A program made the translations under genes and the position numbers. A stretch of DNA of 64,000 nucleotides from Pseudomonas fluorescens NCIMB 11764 (lineage in GTDB: Bacteria > Pseudomonadota > Gammaproteobacteria > Pseudomonadales > Pseudomonadaceae): assembly GCF_000293885.2 (NCBI RefSeq), contig NZ_CP010945.1, forward strand, positions 6,158,001-6,222,000, given 5' to 3'. The notes beneath the pieces were generated by a model. It saw only the letters and a program-made list of their open reading frames with translations, was not told the origin of the DNA and made no database searches. Below, piece by piece: positions 29,173 to 39,628 of this stretch (within the stretch, counting starts at the first letter, position 1; each line of letters opens with the position of its first letter).

Positions 29173-29669
29173 CCGATTAATGTCTGCGCCCATCGGTTTG
29201 CCACGATACAAGGCCACGCCATACGTCAGACGTTTGCCACAGTAAGTTCTTGGCCGAATGACCACGGATCGTTTACGCAAGCCCCTTACCCGCGAAACCC
29301 ATCGCGAATGTCACTTCACGCGCACACTTTAGCTCGGCGCTTCTGAAGCGTAATTCATTTTTGAGTACCTGATACCTTAGATCCGCTTAGGCAAGCCCCT
29401 CGCGCAAAGTGATCTTCGAAATATACAGTAGGGCTGGCCAGTCTTCGAACGCCGGGTTGCAAGATGACTGACTACCCGATATCGCCACCCCAGCTGGCTG
29501 CAGCCCACCTAATCTCCCCTGGTTTTTACTAGCGTATTCAAACACCCTTGCCAGACTATCCTGTTAACCCGAGACAGCAATATCAAAGGACAATGCACAA
29601 TCGATCATTCAAATAATATTTTCGGCACCAACCACAGATTGCGTACGGCCACACATCCCCGGAGAGCTC
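29173..29669. other. Intergenic region between qhpR and the next AraC gene
   Basis: About 500 bp. A minus-strand frame (29056-29280) reads RKRSVVIRPRTYCGKRLTYGV but overlaps the end of qhpR and has no supported start. I see no gene, no clear terminator and no repeat here. Confidence 0.4.
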
Positions 29670-30686
29670 ATGGCGAACATCCTAGACAAAGGAACCACAT
29701 CAATCGCACTGGTGCATGAGGCCCTTCACAGCGCCAGGCAACGAGACATAGATCTGGCACCTGTGTTAGCGATTGCAGACATCGACCCTCAATTGCTTGA
29801 TGCCCCAAGAGCTAGAGTTTCGGCCGCTTCATTTGCTCGGTTGTGGGTAGAGCTGGCAGATTTGCTGGATGACGAGTTTTTCGGCATCGATAGTCATCCG
29901 ATGCGTCGAGGCAGCTTCAAACTGATGTGTCACGCACTTCTCGATTGCTCAACCTTGGGTCAGGCTTTACCTCGGATGCTCTCGTTCTTGCGGTTGGTAC
30001 TCGATGACACTCATGGCGAACTACACGTCAAGGAAGATCAGGCGTATATCGTCCTGCGGGATCAGGGAGTCTTGCGACGACTCTTTGCTTACGGCACCTG
30101 GTTTATCCTAGTACATGGCCTGTCATGCTGGCTGGTAAACCAACGCATCCCATTACGTGCGCTCAGTTTCCGCCCCCCTAAGCCTGTCGATGAAAGCGAC
30201 TATCGAATGCGTTTTTGTGAAGACATTCAATATGACGCACCCATGACTGAAGCCCGTTTCGACAAAAAATTCCTGGACATGACAATTGCACAGACGCCTG
30301 CCAGTCTCAGCGTATTTTTGAAAGAGTCCCCAGCGAGTCTTTTGGTCAAATACCGCAATGACGACAGTATCAGTGCGCAGATAAGACGACGTTTGCGAGG
30401 GTTGAGCCCTGATCAGTGGCCAGAAAGAGACGAGCTGGCACTTTTGCTATGCATGTCCAACTCGACCTTGCAGCGCCGGCTGCAGGCAGAAGGTACACAT
30501 TACCAAAACCTCAAAGATGATTTACGTCGTGATTTGGCCATTGACCTGCTTTCGCGCGGTGATCTAACAGTTACCGAAGTCGCGGCAGAAACCGGCTTTC
30601 AGGAAACCAGCGCTTTTCACCGCGCGTTCAAAAAATGGACGGGAGTCAACCCAGGTGCCTATCGGCGCAACCATCCAGACAAGTAA
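29670..30686 (+). CDS. AraC-family regulator (Arabinose_bd/OruR-like type)
   Basis: 338 aa. The N-terminal ~200 residues resemble the substrate-binding domain of OruR/MmsR-type regulators (DDEFFGIDSHPMRRGSFKLMCHAL). The C-terminal double HTH includes LALLLCMSNSTLQRRLQAEG and VTEVAAETGFQETSAFHRAFKKW. GGAG lies about 6 nt upstream. It precedes, on the same strand, a transporter, nitroreductase, ligase and porin that it probably controls. The inducer is unknown. Confidence 0.85.
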   Translation: MANILDKGTTSIALVHEALHSARQRDIDLAPVLAIADIDPQLLDAPRARVSAASFARLWVELADLLDDEFFGIDSHPMRRGSFKLMCHALLDCSTLGQALPRMLSFLRLVLDDTHGELHVKEDQAYIVLRDQGVLRRLFAYGTWFILVHGLSCWLVNQRIPLRALSFRPPKPVDESDYRMRFCEDIQYDAPMTEARFDKKFLDMTIAQTPASLSVFLKESPASLLVKYRNDDSISAQIRRRLRGLSPDQWPERDELALLLCMSNSTLQRRLQAEGTHYQNLKDDLRRDLAIDLLSRGDLTVTEVAAETGFQETSAFHRAFKKWTGVNPGAYRRNHPDK

Positions 30687-30984
30687 TGCTGCACTACCAG
30701 AACGACGCAAAGCTCCCCTTCCCCCGCTCCATAGGCGCTGGCCAGGAACCCGTTTTCCTAGTAACCGCGCGCAGTCTTAAAACATGCCCAAATAGCTCAC
30801 ATAAGTTGGTGCCGCCAGGCATGGGCTGCCCCAAATTGCCTGCCTAGAATCGCCAACAAGCAGCTGTCCTCCGCTAAATAAACGGTAAGAGGTAGACGAC
30901 ATCACGCTGACGTTTCGGCGCCAGTCTTGACGTACGCAAGCAAGTGCACTTCACAAACAAAAATAAAATAGAAGGAGACACGAT

Positions 30985-32331
30985 ATGCAACCAGTGAACG
31001 TCTATACGCTCGCAGGCGAGTCAAAATTCAACAGCTTTCATCGGCTGATTCTTTTCTGGTGCGTGCTGATATTGGTCATCGATGGCTACGACCTTGCCGT
31101 TGTAGGGGCAGCATTGCCCGCCATCATGCAAGACATGGGTATTGACCCCACCAGCGCAGGAATCATGGCCGGTTCGGCCCTGTTGGGAACCATGCTAGGC
31201 GCGATTTTTCTGGGGACGTTAGCCGACCGTATCGGGCGCCCCAAAATGATCGCCATCTGCGTCGCCTTGTTTAGCCTGTTCACCGCGGCGGCGGGGCTCA
31301 CCAGCGACCCGATCAGCTTCAGCATCGCCCGCTTCATCGCTGGGCTGGGAATCGGCGGCGTCCTACCGATCGTGACCGCACAAATGGGTGAGTTTTCGCC
31401 GGCGAAGCTTCGTACCCGGCTTGTGACCTTAGTGTTTGCGGGCTACTCCGTGGGCGGCATTCTGGTCGCAGTCACCGGCAAGCAACTGATTGAAAGTCAC
31501 GGTTGGCAGTCGGTCTTTTACGTCGCCGGCCTCCCTGTGCTGTTGATCCCGCTGATCTTGAAAACCATGCCGGAGTCCATGGCGTTCTTGCTCAAACAAG
31601 GACGCCAGCAGGAACTGTCCACCCTCATCAAAAGGATCAGCCCCTCTTATCCAATGGACGGCCAGACGGTGCTGGCCGGGAATCCCGCCGAGAACGACGC
31701 CTCGCTCGGCACCCCTATAAAAGGGCTGTTCAGCGAAGGCCGTGGCTTCAGTACTGTGATGATCTGGGCGGCCTTCATGACCGGCCTGTTCATGGTCTAC
31801 GCGCTCAATTCGTGGTTGACCAAACTGATGGCAATGTCAGGCCATAGCCTGGGTTCTGCACTCAACTTCGTCATCGTTTTTAACGTAGGTGCGATTGTCG
31901 GTGCGATCGGAGGCGGATGGCTCAGCGACAAGTTCAACATCAAATATGTCCTGGTTTCATTCTACGTGATAGGTGCGGTGGCGCTGACAGCGATGGGCTT
32001 TACACGCTCGACTGAGTTGTTGTTCGTGGTCGTCTTCATTGTCGGCGCCTCCACCCTCGGCACTCAATTGATTGCCTATGCCTATGCCGGCGACTTTTAC
32101 CCAACCTCAATCCGTTCGACAGGTGTGGGCTTTGCGTCTGGAGTCGGCCGCATCGGCGCAATTATCGCTCCGGTACTTATTGGCTGGCTCGTCTCGCTGG
32201 CCTTGCCACTCGAACAGAACTTCATGGTGATCGCACTCGCGGGCCTCATGGGTGCCTTGGCGGTCACATTTGTAAACCAGGCACGGGCGGACTCCACCCA
32301 GGTCAGCAAAGCGCCAGCGTTGTCCCGCTGA
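30985..32331 (+). CDS. MFS transporter, aromatic acid:H+ symporter (AAHS) family
   Basis: Inner-membrane importer of 448 aa with twelve predicted helices. The AAHS signature LVIDGYDLAVVGAALP in helix 1 (DGYD) and the loop 2-3 motif LADRIGRPKM are clear, as in PcaK/BenK. An AGGAGA site lies 6-7 nt before the ATG. Together with the OprD porin at 34898 it would bring an aromatic or similar carboxylate through both membranes for the CoA ligase at 33133. The substrate cannot be named. Confidence 0.88.
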   Translation: MQPVNVYTLAGESKFNSFHRLILFWCVLILVIDGYDLAVVGAALPAIMQDMGIDPTSAGIMAGSALLGTMLGAIFLGTLADRIGRPKMIAICVALFSLFTAAAGLTSDPISFSIARFIAGLGIGGVLPIVTAQMGEFSPAKLRTRLVTLVFAGYSVGGILVAVTGKQLIESHGWQSVFYVAGLPVLLIPLILKTMPESMAFLLKQGRQQELSTLIKRISPSYPMDGQTVLAGNPAENDASLGTPIKGLFSEGRGFSTVMIWAAFMTGLFMVYALNSWLTKLMAMSGHSLGSALNFVIVFNVGAIVGAIGGGWLSDKFNIKYVLVSFYVIGAVALTAMGFTRSTELLFVVVFIVGASTLGTQLIAYAYAGDFYPTSIRSTGVGFASGVGRIGAIIAPVLIGWLVSLALPLEQNFMVIALAGLMGALAVTFVNQARADSTQVSKAPALSR

Positions 32332-32386
32332 CCGAGTGTCTGCAGTGCAGATCTCCTTGTCCATCTGACTCAATATCAGCTGAAGG

Positions 32387-33136
32387 ATGTGTACCTTGAA
32401 TCGCTTGTCACTACCGCCGCTGTCAGCGCAAGAACTGAAGCGCACCGTCGACTGGGCAATCGCCTCACGCCGCAGTGTCAGGGCCTTCCTGCCGACTGCC
32501 GTATCGCGTGAAGAAATCGAAGCGATTCTGGATGTCGCTCGTTTCAGCGCCTCGGGCGTCAACATGCAACCGTGGCGCGTTCACGTCGTCACCGGCGAAG
32601 TGAAGGAACGTTTGTCGATGGCGATCGCCGCCATCGACAACGATCCGCAGCTCAATAGCAATATGCAAGACCCTTACGAATACTACCCCCGCGAGTGGGT
32701 CACGCCCTACGTTGATCGCAGGCGCAAAGTGGGTTGGGATCTCTACGGGCTGCTGGGGATTGCCAAGGGCGACAAGCAACGCATGCACCAGCAGCACGGA
32801 CGCAACTATCGGTTTTTCGATGCCCCGGTAGGTCTGCTGTTTACCCTCGACAAAGTACTTGAGCAGGGCAGCCTGCTGGATTACGGCATGTTCCTGCAAA
32901 GCGTGATGGTGGCCGCCCGCGGTAGAGGCTTGCACACCTGCCCGCAGGCCGCCTTTCTCAAATATCACAAAGTCATCTCAGAGGTGCTGAGCATTCCGGC
33001 CGAACAAATGCTGGTGTGTGGCATGAGCCTTGGCTACGCCGATCCCGCGTCCATTGAAAATACGCTGGTCACGGCCCGGGAGCCGGTCAGCGCATTCGCC
33101 GTTTTTCATCATAATAATAAGGAGACCTGTCCATGA
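32387..33136 (+). CDS. Nitroreductase-family flavoprotein
   Basis: FMN-dependent oxidoreductase of 249 aa. Family features are AIASRRSVRAFLPTAVSREEIEAIL near the start, FSASGVNMQPWRVHVVTG for FMN contact, and GLHTCPQAAF plus CGMSLGYAD near the end. The ATG at 32387 has a very close GAAGG. The TTG at 32396 would have better spacing, so the start is uncertain by three codons. It overlaps the ligase by 4 nt, so the two act together. It could reduce a nitro group or act as a dehydrogenase/ene-reductase on the imported acid. Confidence 0.85.
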   Translation: MCTLNRLSLPPLSAQELKRTVDWAIASRRSVRAFLPTAVSREEIEAILDVARFSASGVNMQPWRVHVVTGEVKERLSMAIAAIDNDPQLNSNMQDPYEYYPREWVTPYVDRRRKVGWDLYGLLGIAKGDKQRMHQQHGRNYRFFDAPVGLLFTLDKVLEQGSLLDYGMFLQSVMVAARGRGLHTCPQAAFLKYHKVISEVLSIPAEQMLVCGMSLGYADPASIENTLVTAREPVSAFAVFHHNNKETCP

Positions 33137-34776
33137 CCTACACACGCGGACTCGATCAGAGCCCGGCAAACCATGTCCCGCTGACGCCCCTCGGCTTTTT
33201 GGATAGAGCCGCCTTGGTTCACCCTGAACGTATCGCCATCCTCCATGGGGAGCTACAGCGGACTTGGGCGCAAACTCGCGACCGCTGCTACCAGCTCGCT
33301 TCGGCGCTGGTGGGAAGAGGCATCCACCCAGGTGATACCGTTTCGATCCTATCGCCCAACACGCCGGCAATGGTCGAAGCACATTTCGGCATTCCGTTAT
33401 CGGGCGCCATCCTCAACACGATTAACCATCGCTTGGACGCCGACGGCATCGCGTTTATTTTGCATCACAGCGAATGTAAGTTGCTGCTGGTCGACTGCGA
33501 ATACATGGCGGTCGCCACTGCGGCACTTGAGCGACTCGAGTGCCGCCCAGAATTGATCAACGTTCGCGACCATCTCGCCGCTGTGTGTGCCAACTCGCAG
33601 GTACTCGACTACGAAGCACTGCTCGCCGAGGGCGACACGGAATTCGAAGGGATATGGCCGAGCACTGAGTGGCAACCGATTGCCCTCAACTACACATCGG
33701 GTACCACAGGAGACCCGAAAGGTGTGGTGGTCAGTCACCGTGGCACCTACTTGATGAGCCTGTTGCAGATGACCAACTGGTCGCTCCCTCAGGCGCCCAG
33801 ATATCTGTGGACGCTGCCTATGTTCCACGCCAATGGCTGGTGCTTCACATGGGCGATCACCGCTGCGGCTGGTACCCATGTGTGCCTGCGCAAGGTATCG
33901 GCAGAATCGGTATTCGATGCGATTGCCCAGCACCAGGTTGATCATTTCTGCGCGGCCCCCACCGTGATGGCCATGATCGCCAATGCATCCAATACCCGCG
34001 CCCTACCCCACCCGGTTCGCGTATTGACGGCAGGTTCCCCGCCACCTGCAACTGTACTGGACGCGGTGGTATCCATGGGGTTCCAGGTTGACCATGTGTA
34101 TGGCATTACTGAAGTAGCGGGCACGCCCATTAGCTGCGTCTGGCAGGACGAATGGGATGCCCTCCCCGACCGAGAGAAAGCGAAAATGCGTGTTCGACAA
34201 GGTGCACGCGCTGCAGCATTCGAAGGCTTGATGGTCGCTGATGCGCAATCGCTACAACCCGTCCCCCATGATGGCCAGACCACCGGTGAACTGCTGCTGC
34301 GAGGCAATACCGTGATGATGGGGTACCTGAAAAACCCGACAGCCACGCAACAGGCATTCGAGGGCGGCTGGTTTCATACTGGTGACGTTGCGGTGGTTCA
34401 TGCAGATGGCTACATGCAGATCACCGACCGCTGCAAAGACATCATCATTTCTGGTGGTGAAAACATATCTTCGGTAGAAATCGAAGACATCCTCCATAGT
34501 CATACGGCGGTACTTCATGCCGCCGTGGTCGCTCAGCCAGACGATAAATGGGGCGAAGTGCCCTGCGCTTTTATCGAACTGAAAAGCGGAGCCATCTCCC
34601 CGACGGAAGCCGAACTCATCGCTTATTGCCAGGCACGCCTGGCCCGCTACAAGTGCCCAAGTCGGGTGATCTTTATGGAACTTCCAAAAACGGCCACCGG
34701 AAAAATCCAGAAGTTTATTCTTCGCCAACAAGCGGGAAGTCGTGAAGCGATCATAAGTCTGGCTTCAAGCGGCTGA
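33133..34776 (+). CDS. Acyl-CoA synthetase (AMP-forming ligase)
   Basis: Activates a carboxylic acid to its CoA thioester with ATP. 547 aa. The P-loop is YTSGTTGDPKGVVVSHRG. Adenylate motifs are VYGITEVAG and TGDVAVVHADGYMQITDR, followed by CKDIIISGGENIS and the catalytic lysine in PKTATGKIQKF. AAGGAG lies 7 nt upstream and the start overlaps the nitroreductase stop (ATGA). The sequence type is the medium/long-chain or aryl-acid group; the substrate is not readable from sequence. Confidence 0.9.
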   Translation: MTYTRGLDQSPANHVPLTPLGFLDRAALVHPERIAILHGELQRTWAQTRDRCYQLASALVGRGIHPGDTVSILSPNTPAMVEAHFGIPLSGAILNTINHRLDADGIAFILHHSECKLLLVDCEYMAVATAALERLECRPELINVRDHLAAVCANSQVLDYEALLAEGDTEFEGIWPSTEWQPIALNYTSGTTGDPKGVVVSHRGTYLMSLLQMTNWSLPQAPRYLWTLPMFHANGWCFTWAITAAAGTHVCLRKVSAESVFDAIAQHQVDHFCAAPTVMAMIANASNTRALPHPVRVLTAGSPPPATVLDAVVSMGFQVDHVYGITEVAGTPISCVWQDEWDALPDREKAKMRVRQGARAAAFEGLMVADAQSLQPVPHDGQTTGELLLRGNTVMMGYLKNPTATQQAFEGGWFHTGDVAVVHADGYMQITDRCKDIIISGGENISSVEIEDILHSHTAVLHAAVVAQPDDKWGEVPCAFIELKSGAISPTEAELIAYCQARLARYKCPSRVIFMELPKTATGKIQKFILRQQAGSREAIISLASSG

Positions 34777-34897
34777 TAACCCGTGACAAGATTTCACATT
34801 GCACAAATCTATCAACATGCGGAGCGCGGTCGCGTTACTCCCTCAGGGAGTTGCGCGCGCTGCAACACCAAAAACAACAACAAATGGTGCATTAGAG

Positions 34898-36160
34898 ATG
34901 GCAAAAACATGTATGGCGTCGGTCTCGACAATCCTGTTCACTTGCGCGGCTCCCAACGCCTTTGCAGACTTTATCGGGGATACGCAAGCTAGCCTTGAAT
35001 CGCGTAACTTCTACTACAACCGTGACTTTCGCAACGACGAAGCCAGCCAATCCAAACGTGATGAGTGGGCTCAGGGCTTTATCTTGAACGTACAGTCTGG
35101 CTTCACTGAGGGCGCGCTTGGGTTTGGCGTCGACGCGCTCGGTCTTCTGGGGGTAAAACTGGACTCCAGCCCAGACCGAACTGGCTCGGGTCTACTGGCC
35201 TTTGATTCACAGCGCAATGTAGATGACGAGTACAGCAAATTTATTCCAACCGCCAAAGCACGCCTACGCCGCAGTGAACTACGCATTGGTGGCCTCAACC
35301 CGGTACTCCCGCTGCTATCCAGCAATAACAGCCGCCTGCTCCCGCAAGTATTTCGCGGCGGTATGCTGGTATCAAAAGACTTGGAGTCTCTAAGCTTCAG
35401 CGCCTTGCGAGTTAACGCCGTGAAGCAGCGAAATTCGACGGACTTTGAGTCACTGACTGCTTTTGGGTACAAACCAGTCAAGGCCGATCACTACACCTAT
35501 CTGGCCTTTGACTACAAAGTGATGCCACAACTTTCGCTCAGCTACCATGTGGCCGAGCTGGAAGACCTCTACCGCTCGAATTTTTTCGGTTTGAAGTTCG
35601 AACGTGTGCTGGGCGTCGGCTCGGTGATCTCCGACCTTCGATATTTTTCAGCCAGCGAAACCGGGGATGAGAGCTTGGGCGAAGTGGACAACCGCACACT
35701 CAGCACACTGCTCTCCTATCGTCAGAGCGGCCATACGTTCGGTGTTGGCTTCCAGAAAGCCTGGGGTGAAACATCGTTCGCCATGGTTAATGGTGCTGAT
35801 ACCTATCTATTTGGCGAGTCGTTGGTCAGTACTTTTACAGCACCCAACGAGCGTGTCTGGATAGCTCGCTATGATTTCGATTTCGCAGCCACCGGTTTGC
35901 CGGGGCTCATTGTGGGGCTGAAATATGTTAAAGGTGATGAGGTCGATCCTACACTTTTGAGATCGACCCAGGCTGCTAATCTGCGATCTCAAGGGCAAGA
36001 TGGTAAAGAGTGGGAGCGCGTTACCGACATCACTTACACCATACAAAGCGGTCTGTTTAAGAACGTGTCAGCCCAGTGGCGCAACTCCACGAATCGCTCC
36101 ACTTACGCCGATAGCGCCAATGAAAATCGTCTGATTTTTCGATACACGTTCAAATTCTGA
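34898..36160 (+). CDS. OprD-family outer-membrane porin
   Basis: Substrate-specific beta-barrel porin, 420 aa from the ATG at 34898. That start gives a proper signal peptide ([19 protein letters not shown], cleavage near NAFA). Earlier in-frame starts only add a polar tail. Features are [22 protein letters not shown] at the mature start, many alternating strands, and the C-terminal Phe in LIFRYTFKF. It ends the AraC-MFS-nitroreductase-ligase cluster and probably admits that cluster's substrate. Confidence 0.88.
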   Translation: MAKTCMASVSTILFTCAAPNAFADFIGDTQASLESRNFYYNRDFRNDEASQSKRDEWAQGFILNVQSGFTEGALGFGVDALGLLGVKLDSSPDRTGSGLLAFDSQRNVDDEYSKFIPTAKARLRRSELRIGGLNPVLPLLSSNNSRLLPQVFRGGMLVSKDLESLSFSALRVNAVKQRNSTDFESLTAFGYKPVKADHYTYLAFDYKVMPQLSLSYHVAELEDLYRSNFFGLKFERVLGVGSVISDLRYFSASETGDESLGEVDNRTLSTLLSYRQSGHTFGVGFQKAWGETSFAMVNGADTYLFGESLVSTFTAPNERVWIARYDFDFAATGLPGLIVGLKYVKGDEVDPTLLRSTQAANLRSQGQDGKEWERVTDITYTIQSGLFKNVSAQWRNSTNRSTYADSANENRLIFRYTFKF

Positions 36161-36241
36161 TGCGGTCGGTCGATGGCTGCACTTAGCGTCTGCGTGCGGT
36201 TGAGCCACGATATTTCGGAGTCGCTGTTAATGAGCTAGAAC

Positions 36242-36270
36242 AGATGTGGCAGTGGATAAGTGCCACATCT
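36242..36270. terminator. Hairpin between convergent porin and ThDP-enzyme genes
   Basis: Perfect 10-bp stem AGATGTGGCA (36242-36251) / TGCCACATCT (36261-36270) with a 9-nt loop. There is no strong T run, so it may work poorly as an intrinsic terminator, but its position between two stop codons fits. Confidence 0.5.
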
Positions 36271-36293
36271 ATGACAAGGCGCAACTCGATGTA

Positions 36294-37937
36294 TCAAACC
36301 AGCGTGCTTCTCCTCTTGAGCTCGCTGTTCAGTATGAAATCGTTCTCCGAATAATCTACGGGGCAATCGATTACATGCACGCCTGGCTCGCTGATGCAGC
36401 GTTCTAGAAGTGGCAGGAAATCTTCGGCACTTTCCACTCGGTACCCCTTGGCACCGTAGCTCCGTGCGTACATTACGAAGTCAGGATTGCCATAGTCCAA
36501 GCCGAAATCGGTAAAGCCCATGTTCGACTGTTTCCAGCGGATCATGCCGTACCCATCGTCGCGGAGAATGATGACCGTGAGATTCATCTTCAGGCGCACG
36601 GCGGTTTCCAGTTCCTGGCTGTTCATCATGAAGCCACCGTCACCGCACACTGCAACAACCGGCCGGTCTGGGTAGACCAAGTGCGCAGCCATCGCCGAAG
36701 GTAAACCCGCGCCCATGGTCGCCAAAGCGTTGTCCAGTAACACCGTGTTCGGTCTATGGGCCTTGTAGTTACGCGCAAACCATATCTTGTAGATACCATT
36801 GTCCAAAGCCACGATGCCCTCGGACGGCAGGGCACGACGCACGTCGGCGACAAAGCGTTGTGGATAGATCGGAAAGCGGTTGTCGTTCTCGCCCTCGATC
36901 ACCTGAGCCTCGTTGGCTTCACGGATCGCCAGCAGCCGACTGAAATCCCAGTGCGACTGAGGCTGTAGAGCCTCCTCGATCTGCCAGACCGCATTGGCGA
37001 TATCGCCCACCACTTCGATCTGAGGAAAATACACCGGATCAACTTCGGCCGAGCGGAAGTTGATGTGAATCACCTCAGTTCCGCCACGCACCATAAAAAA
37101 CGGCGGTTTCTCGATAACGTCATGGCCGACATTGACGATCAGGTCCGCTGCCTCAACAGCACGGTGGACGAAGTCACCGGACGAAAGCGCAGCGTTACCG
37201 AGGAACCGCGGGTGACGCTCATCGACCACGCCTTTGCCCATTTGGGTGGTTACGAATGGAATACCAGTCTTGTCGATAAGCTGCTTAAGCACCTTGGCGG
37301 TCATCTTACGATTAGCACCAGCACCGATCACCAGAATCGGATTACGAGCAGCCTGGAGCTTTTCAACCGCAGCTTCAATCGCTTTATGCTCCGCCAGCGG
37401 ACGACGGTGGAGGCTCGGAATAATTGGCGTGGTATCGGTTTGCTCGGCAGCGATGTCTTCCGGAAGTTCCAGATGCACAGCACCAGGTTTCTCTTCCTCA
37501 GCCAGACGAAAGGCTTCACGTACACGTGAGGGAATATTGTCGGCGGACGCAAGCTGATGAGTGTACTTGGTCAAAGGTTGCATCATGCCGACTACATCAA
37601 GGATCTGGAAGCGCCCCTGCTTAGACTTCTTTATGGGCTTCTGGCCGGTAATCATCAACATCGGCATGCCCCCCAAGAAGGCATAGGCACCTGCTGTGAC
37701 CAGGTTGGTTGCCCCTGGCCCAAGGGTCGATAGGCTGACACCCGTCTTCCCAGTCAGACGACCGTAGGTGGCAGCCATGAAACCAGCCGACTGTTCGTGA
37801 CGAGTCAGGATCAGTTTGATGTTGGAACGACGCAACGACTCCAGAAGATCTAGATTTTCCTCTCCCGGAATGCCAAACACGTATTCAACACCCTCGTTTT
37901 CCAGGCATTGCACGACGACATCTGCAGCCTTGGCCAT
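36294..37937 (-). CDS. Acetolactate synthase-like thiamine-diphosphate enzyme
   Basis: ThDP-dependent decarboxylase/ligase of 547 aa. The N-terminal domain has VFGIPGEENLDLLESL and the catalytic Glu in LTRHEQSAGFMA. The FAD/central domain lies in the middle. The ThDP-binding motif is CGDGGFMMNSQELETAVRLKMN followed by DDGYGMIRWKQ. It stands alone, with no small regulatory subunit gene next to it, as in catabolic or orphan acetolactate synthases. Its relation to the neighbouring permease is unclear. Confidence 0.85.
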   Translation of the reverse strand: MAKAADVVVQCLENEGVEYVFGIPGEENLDLLESLRRSNIKLILTRHEQSAGFMAATYGRLTGKTGVSLSTLGPGATNLVTAGAYAFLGGMPMLMITGQKPIKKSKQGRFQILDVVGMMQPLTKYTHQLASADNIPSRVREAFRLAEEEKPGAVHLELPEDIAAEQTDTTPIIPSLHRRPLAEHKAIEAAVEKLQAARNPILVIGAGANRKMTAKVLKQLIDKTGIPFVTTQMGKGVVDERHPRFLGNAALSSGDFVHRAVEAADLIVNVGHDVIEKPPFFMVRGGTEVIHINFRSAEVDPVYFPQIEVVGDIANAVWQIEEALQPQSHWDFSRLLAIREANEAQVIEGENDNRFPIYPQRFVADVRRALPSEGIVALDNGIYKIWFARNYKAHRPNTVLLDNALATMGAGLPSAMAAHLVYPDRPVVAVCGDGGFMMNSQELETAVRLKMNLTVIILRDDGYGMIRWKQSNMGFTDFGLDYGNPDFVMYARSYGAKGYRVESAEDFLPLLERCISEPGVHVIDCPVDYSENDFILNSELKRRSTLV

Positions 37938-38206
37938 TTATCCACCTCGATTTCCGTAAGCGCGTGATCGCGTTTGTACAATTTCTAATTGAATGCGCCG
38001 GCCTTTTGATATTCTCGACGCCAAGATAGCTGGCTAGTCGTTATGGGCCGACGCGGCATCAACATTTTTCGTTCTCGATACGAGAAGTGCTCTGAGACAT
38101 ATTGCACTTATCACAAGCTAACAAGATCTACCCCTCTCTAATGGTGATCTAGCCAGATTAAAATTTGATCTGTTTGCAAACATGCCCTTGACTAGACGCG
38201 CGCTCT

Positions 38207-39628
38207 TCAGGCACATGAGTTGGGTATGGCTTTGCGCGACTTTTCTTTAAACTTCCAAAGATAGGCAACAACTAAAAACATAAACCAGAACGGCATCGCA
38301 AATAAAGCCTCCCTAGTGTCTGCTTCCAGCGCAAGCAATCCGAGTACAAACATGAGAAACGCTTGAGTGATAATCGCCAGAGGAATGCCCCCTCGGAACT
38401 TGAACTCAGATTTCTCGTGCAATTCGGGATTTTTCTTCCTGTATACCACGTAGGAAAGTGTAATCATCGACCAAGTGAAAAGAACGATGATTGCAGACAC
38501 CGTTGAGACCAGAGTAAAAATAGTCATTACTTCTGGAATGACAAAAAGAAGTGCCAGCCCACCAAGGATAGTGACACCGGTAAACATGATAGCGTTAGCA
38601 GGCGTTCCTTGTTTTGTTGCGTGCCCAAGTGAAACAGGAGCATTCATTTTTTTGGACAAGCCAAAAAGCATCCGCGCTCCAGAGTAGATACCACTGTTTG
38701 CTGACGAAGCAGCTGACGTGATGACAACGAAGTTGATCATCCCGGCAGCAGCAGGAAACCCTGCGAGAAGAAACAGCTCAACAAATGGACTTTTATTCGC
38801 CGGTATCATCCCCCACGAAACCACGCTGATGATACAGGCCAGGGAAAGGACATAAAACAGAACAATCCGAACTGGAATTGTATTTATTGCTTTTTTCAAT
38901 GTGCGTTCTGGGCTCTTGGCCTCAGCCGCAGTCGTTCCGATTAGCTCGGTTCCGGCGAAAGAGAATATGGCGATTTGAAAACCAGCGAAGAACCCACTAA
39001 TGCCATGAGGAAGCATGCTGCCTCGTTCAATGAGATGAGACATTGAAGCGGTGACGCCGTTTGGTGAAGTATAAGAAATCGCAATCAATACAAACCCTGT
39101 AACAATTAACAGAACGATCGCAACAACCTTTATCAGACCAAACCAGAACTCAACCTCGCCAAACACCTTCACTGCAAGCATATTCAAGCCGACGAGCGTG
39201 AACAGTGTCAAAATTGCTGGTGCCCAAGTAGGGGCATCTGGATACCAATATTGAAAAAAACCAGCAACCATGACCATATCTGCAATTGCCGCCACGCACC
39301 AGCTTAGCCAATAAGACCAACCAAGCACGAAGCCGACTTCTGCTCCAAGGTACGTCGCGACAATATCTGCGAATGACTTAAAGCGAAGATCGGAAAGTAG
39401 CATCTCACCCATCGCTCGCATGACACAGAACACAAAAAAACCGATGATCGCATAAACAAGAATGATAGAGGTTCCAGAAAGTGCAATAACCTTTCCTGCC
39501 CCCATGAACAACCCAGTACCGATCGCTCCGCTAATAGATATCAGTTGAACGTGGCGATTTTCAAGCCGACGTTTTAATTCATTACCAACACCAGGCTCTT
39601 GCGTTGATTCATCGAGAACACAAGCCAT
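38207..39628 (-). CDS. Amino-acid permease (CycA/GabP-like, AAT family)
   Basis: Twelve-helix proton-coupled amino-acid importer, 473 aa. Family motifs are RLENRHVQLISISGAIGTGLFMGAG in helix 1, EMLLSDLRFKSFAD, and FSFAGTELIGTTAAEAKSPERTL. The nearest well-known relatives are the D-Ser/D-Ala/Gly permease CycA and related carriers. It lies beside a glutamine-amidotransferase-like hydrolase and a FadR regulator. Together these might serve uptake and hydrolysis of an amino-acid or gamma-glutamyl compound. Confidence 0.85.
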   Translation of the reverse strand: MACVLDESTQEPGVGNELKRRLENRHVQLISISGAIGTGLFMGAGKVIALSGTSIILVYAIIGFFVFCVMRAMGEMLLSDLRFKSFADIVATYLGAEVGFVLGWSYWLSWCVAAIADMVMVAGFFQYWYPDAPTWAPAILTLFTLVGLNMLAVKVFGEVEFWFGLIKVVAIVLLIVTGFVLIAISYTSPNGVTASMSHLIERGSMLPHGISGFFAGFQIAIFSFAGTELIGTTAAEAKSPERTLKKAINTIPVRIVLFYVLSLACIISVVSWGMIPANKSPFVELFLLAGFPAAAGMINFVVITSAASSANSGIYSGARMLFGLSKKMNAPVSLGHATKQGTPANAIMFTGVTILGGLALLFVIPEVMTIFTLVSTVSAIIVLFTWSMITLSYVVYRKKNPELHEKSEFKFRGGIPLAIITQAFLMFVLGLLALEADTREALFAMPFWFMFLVVAYLWKFKEKSRKAIPNSCA

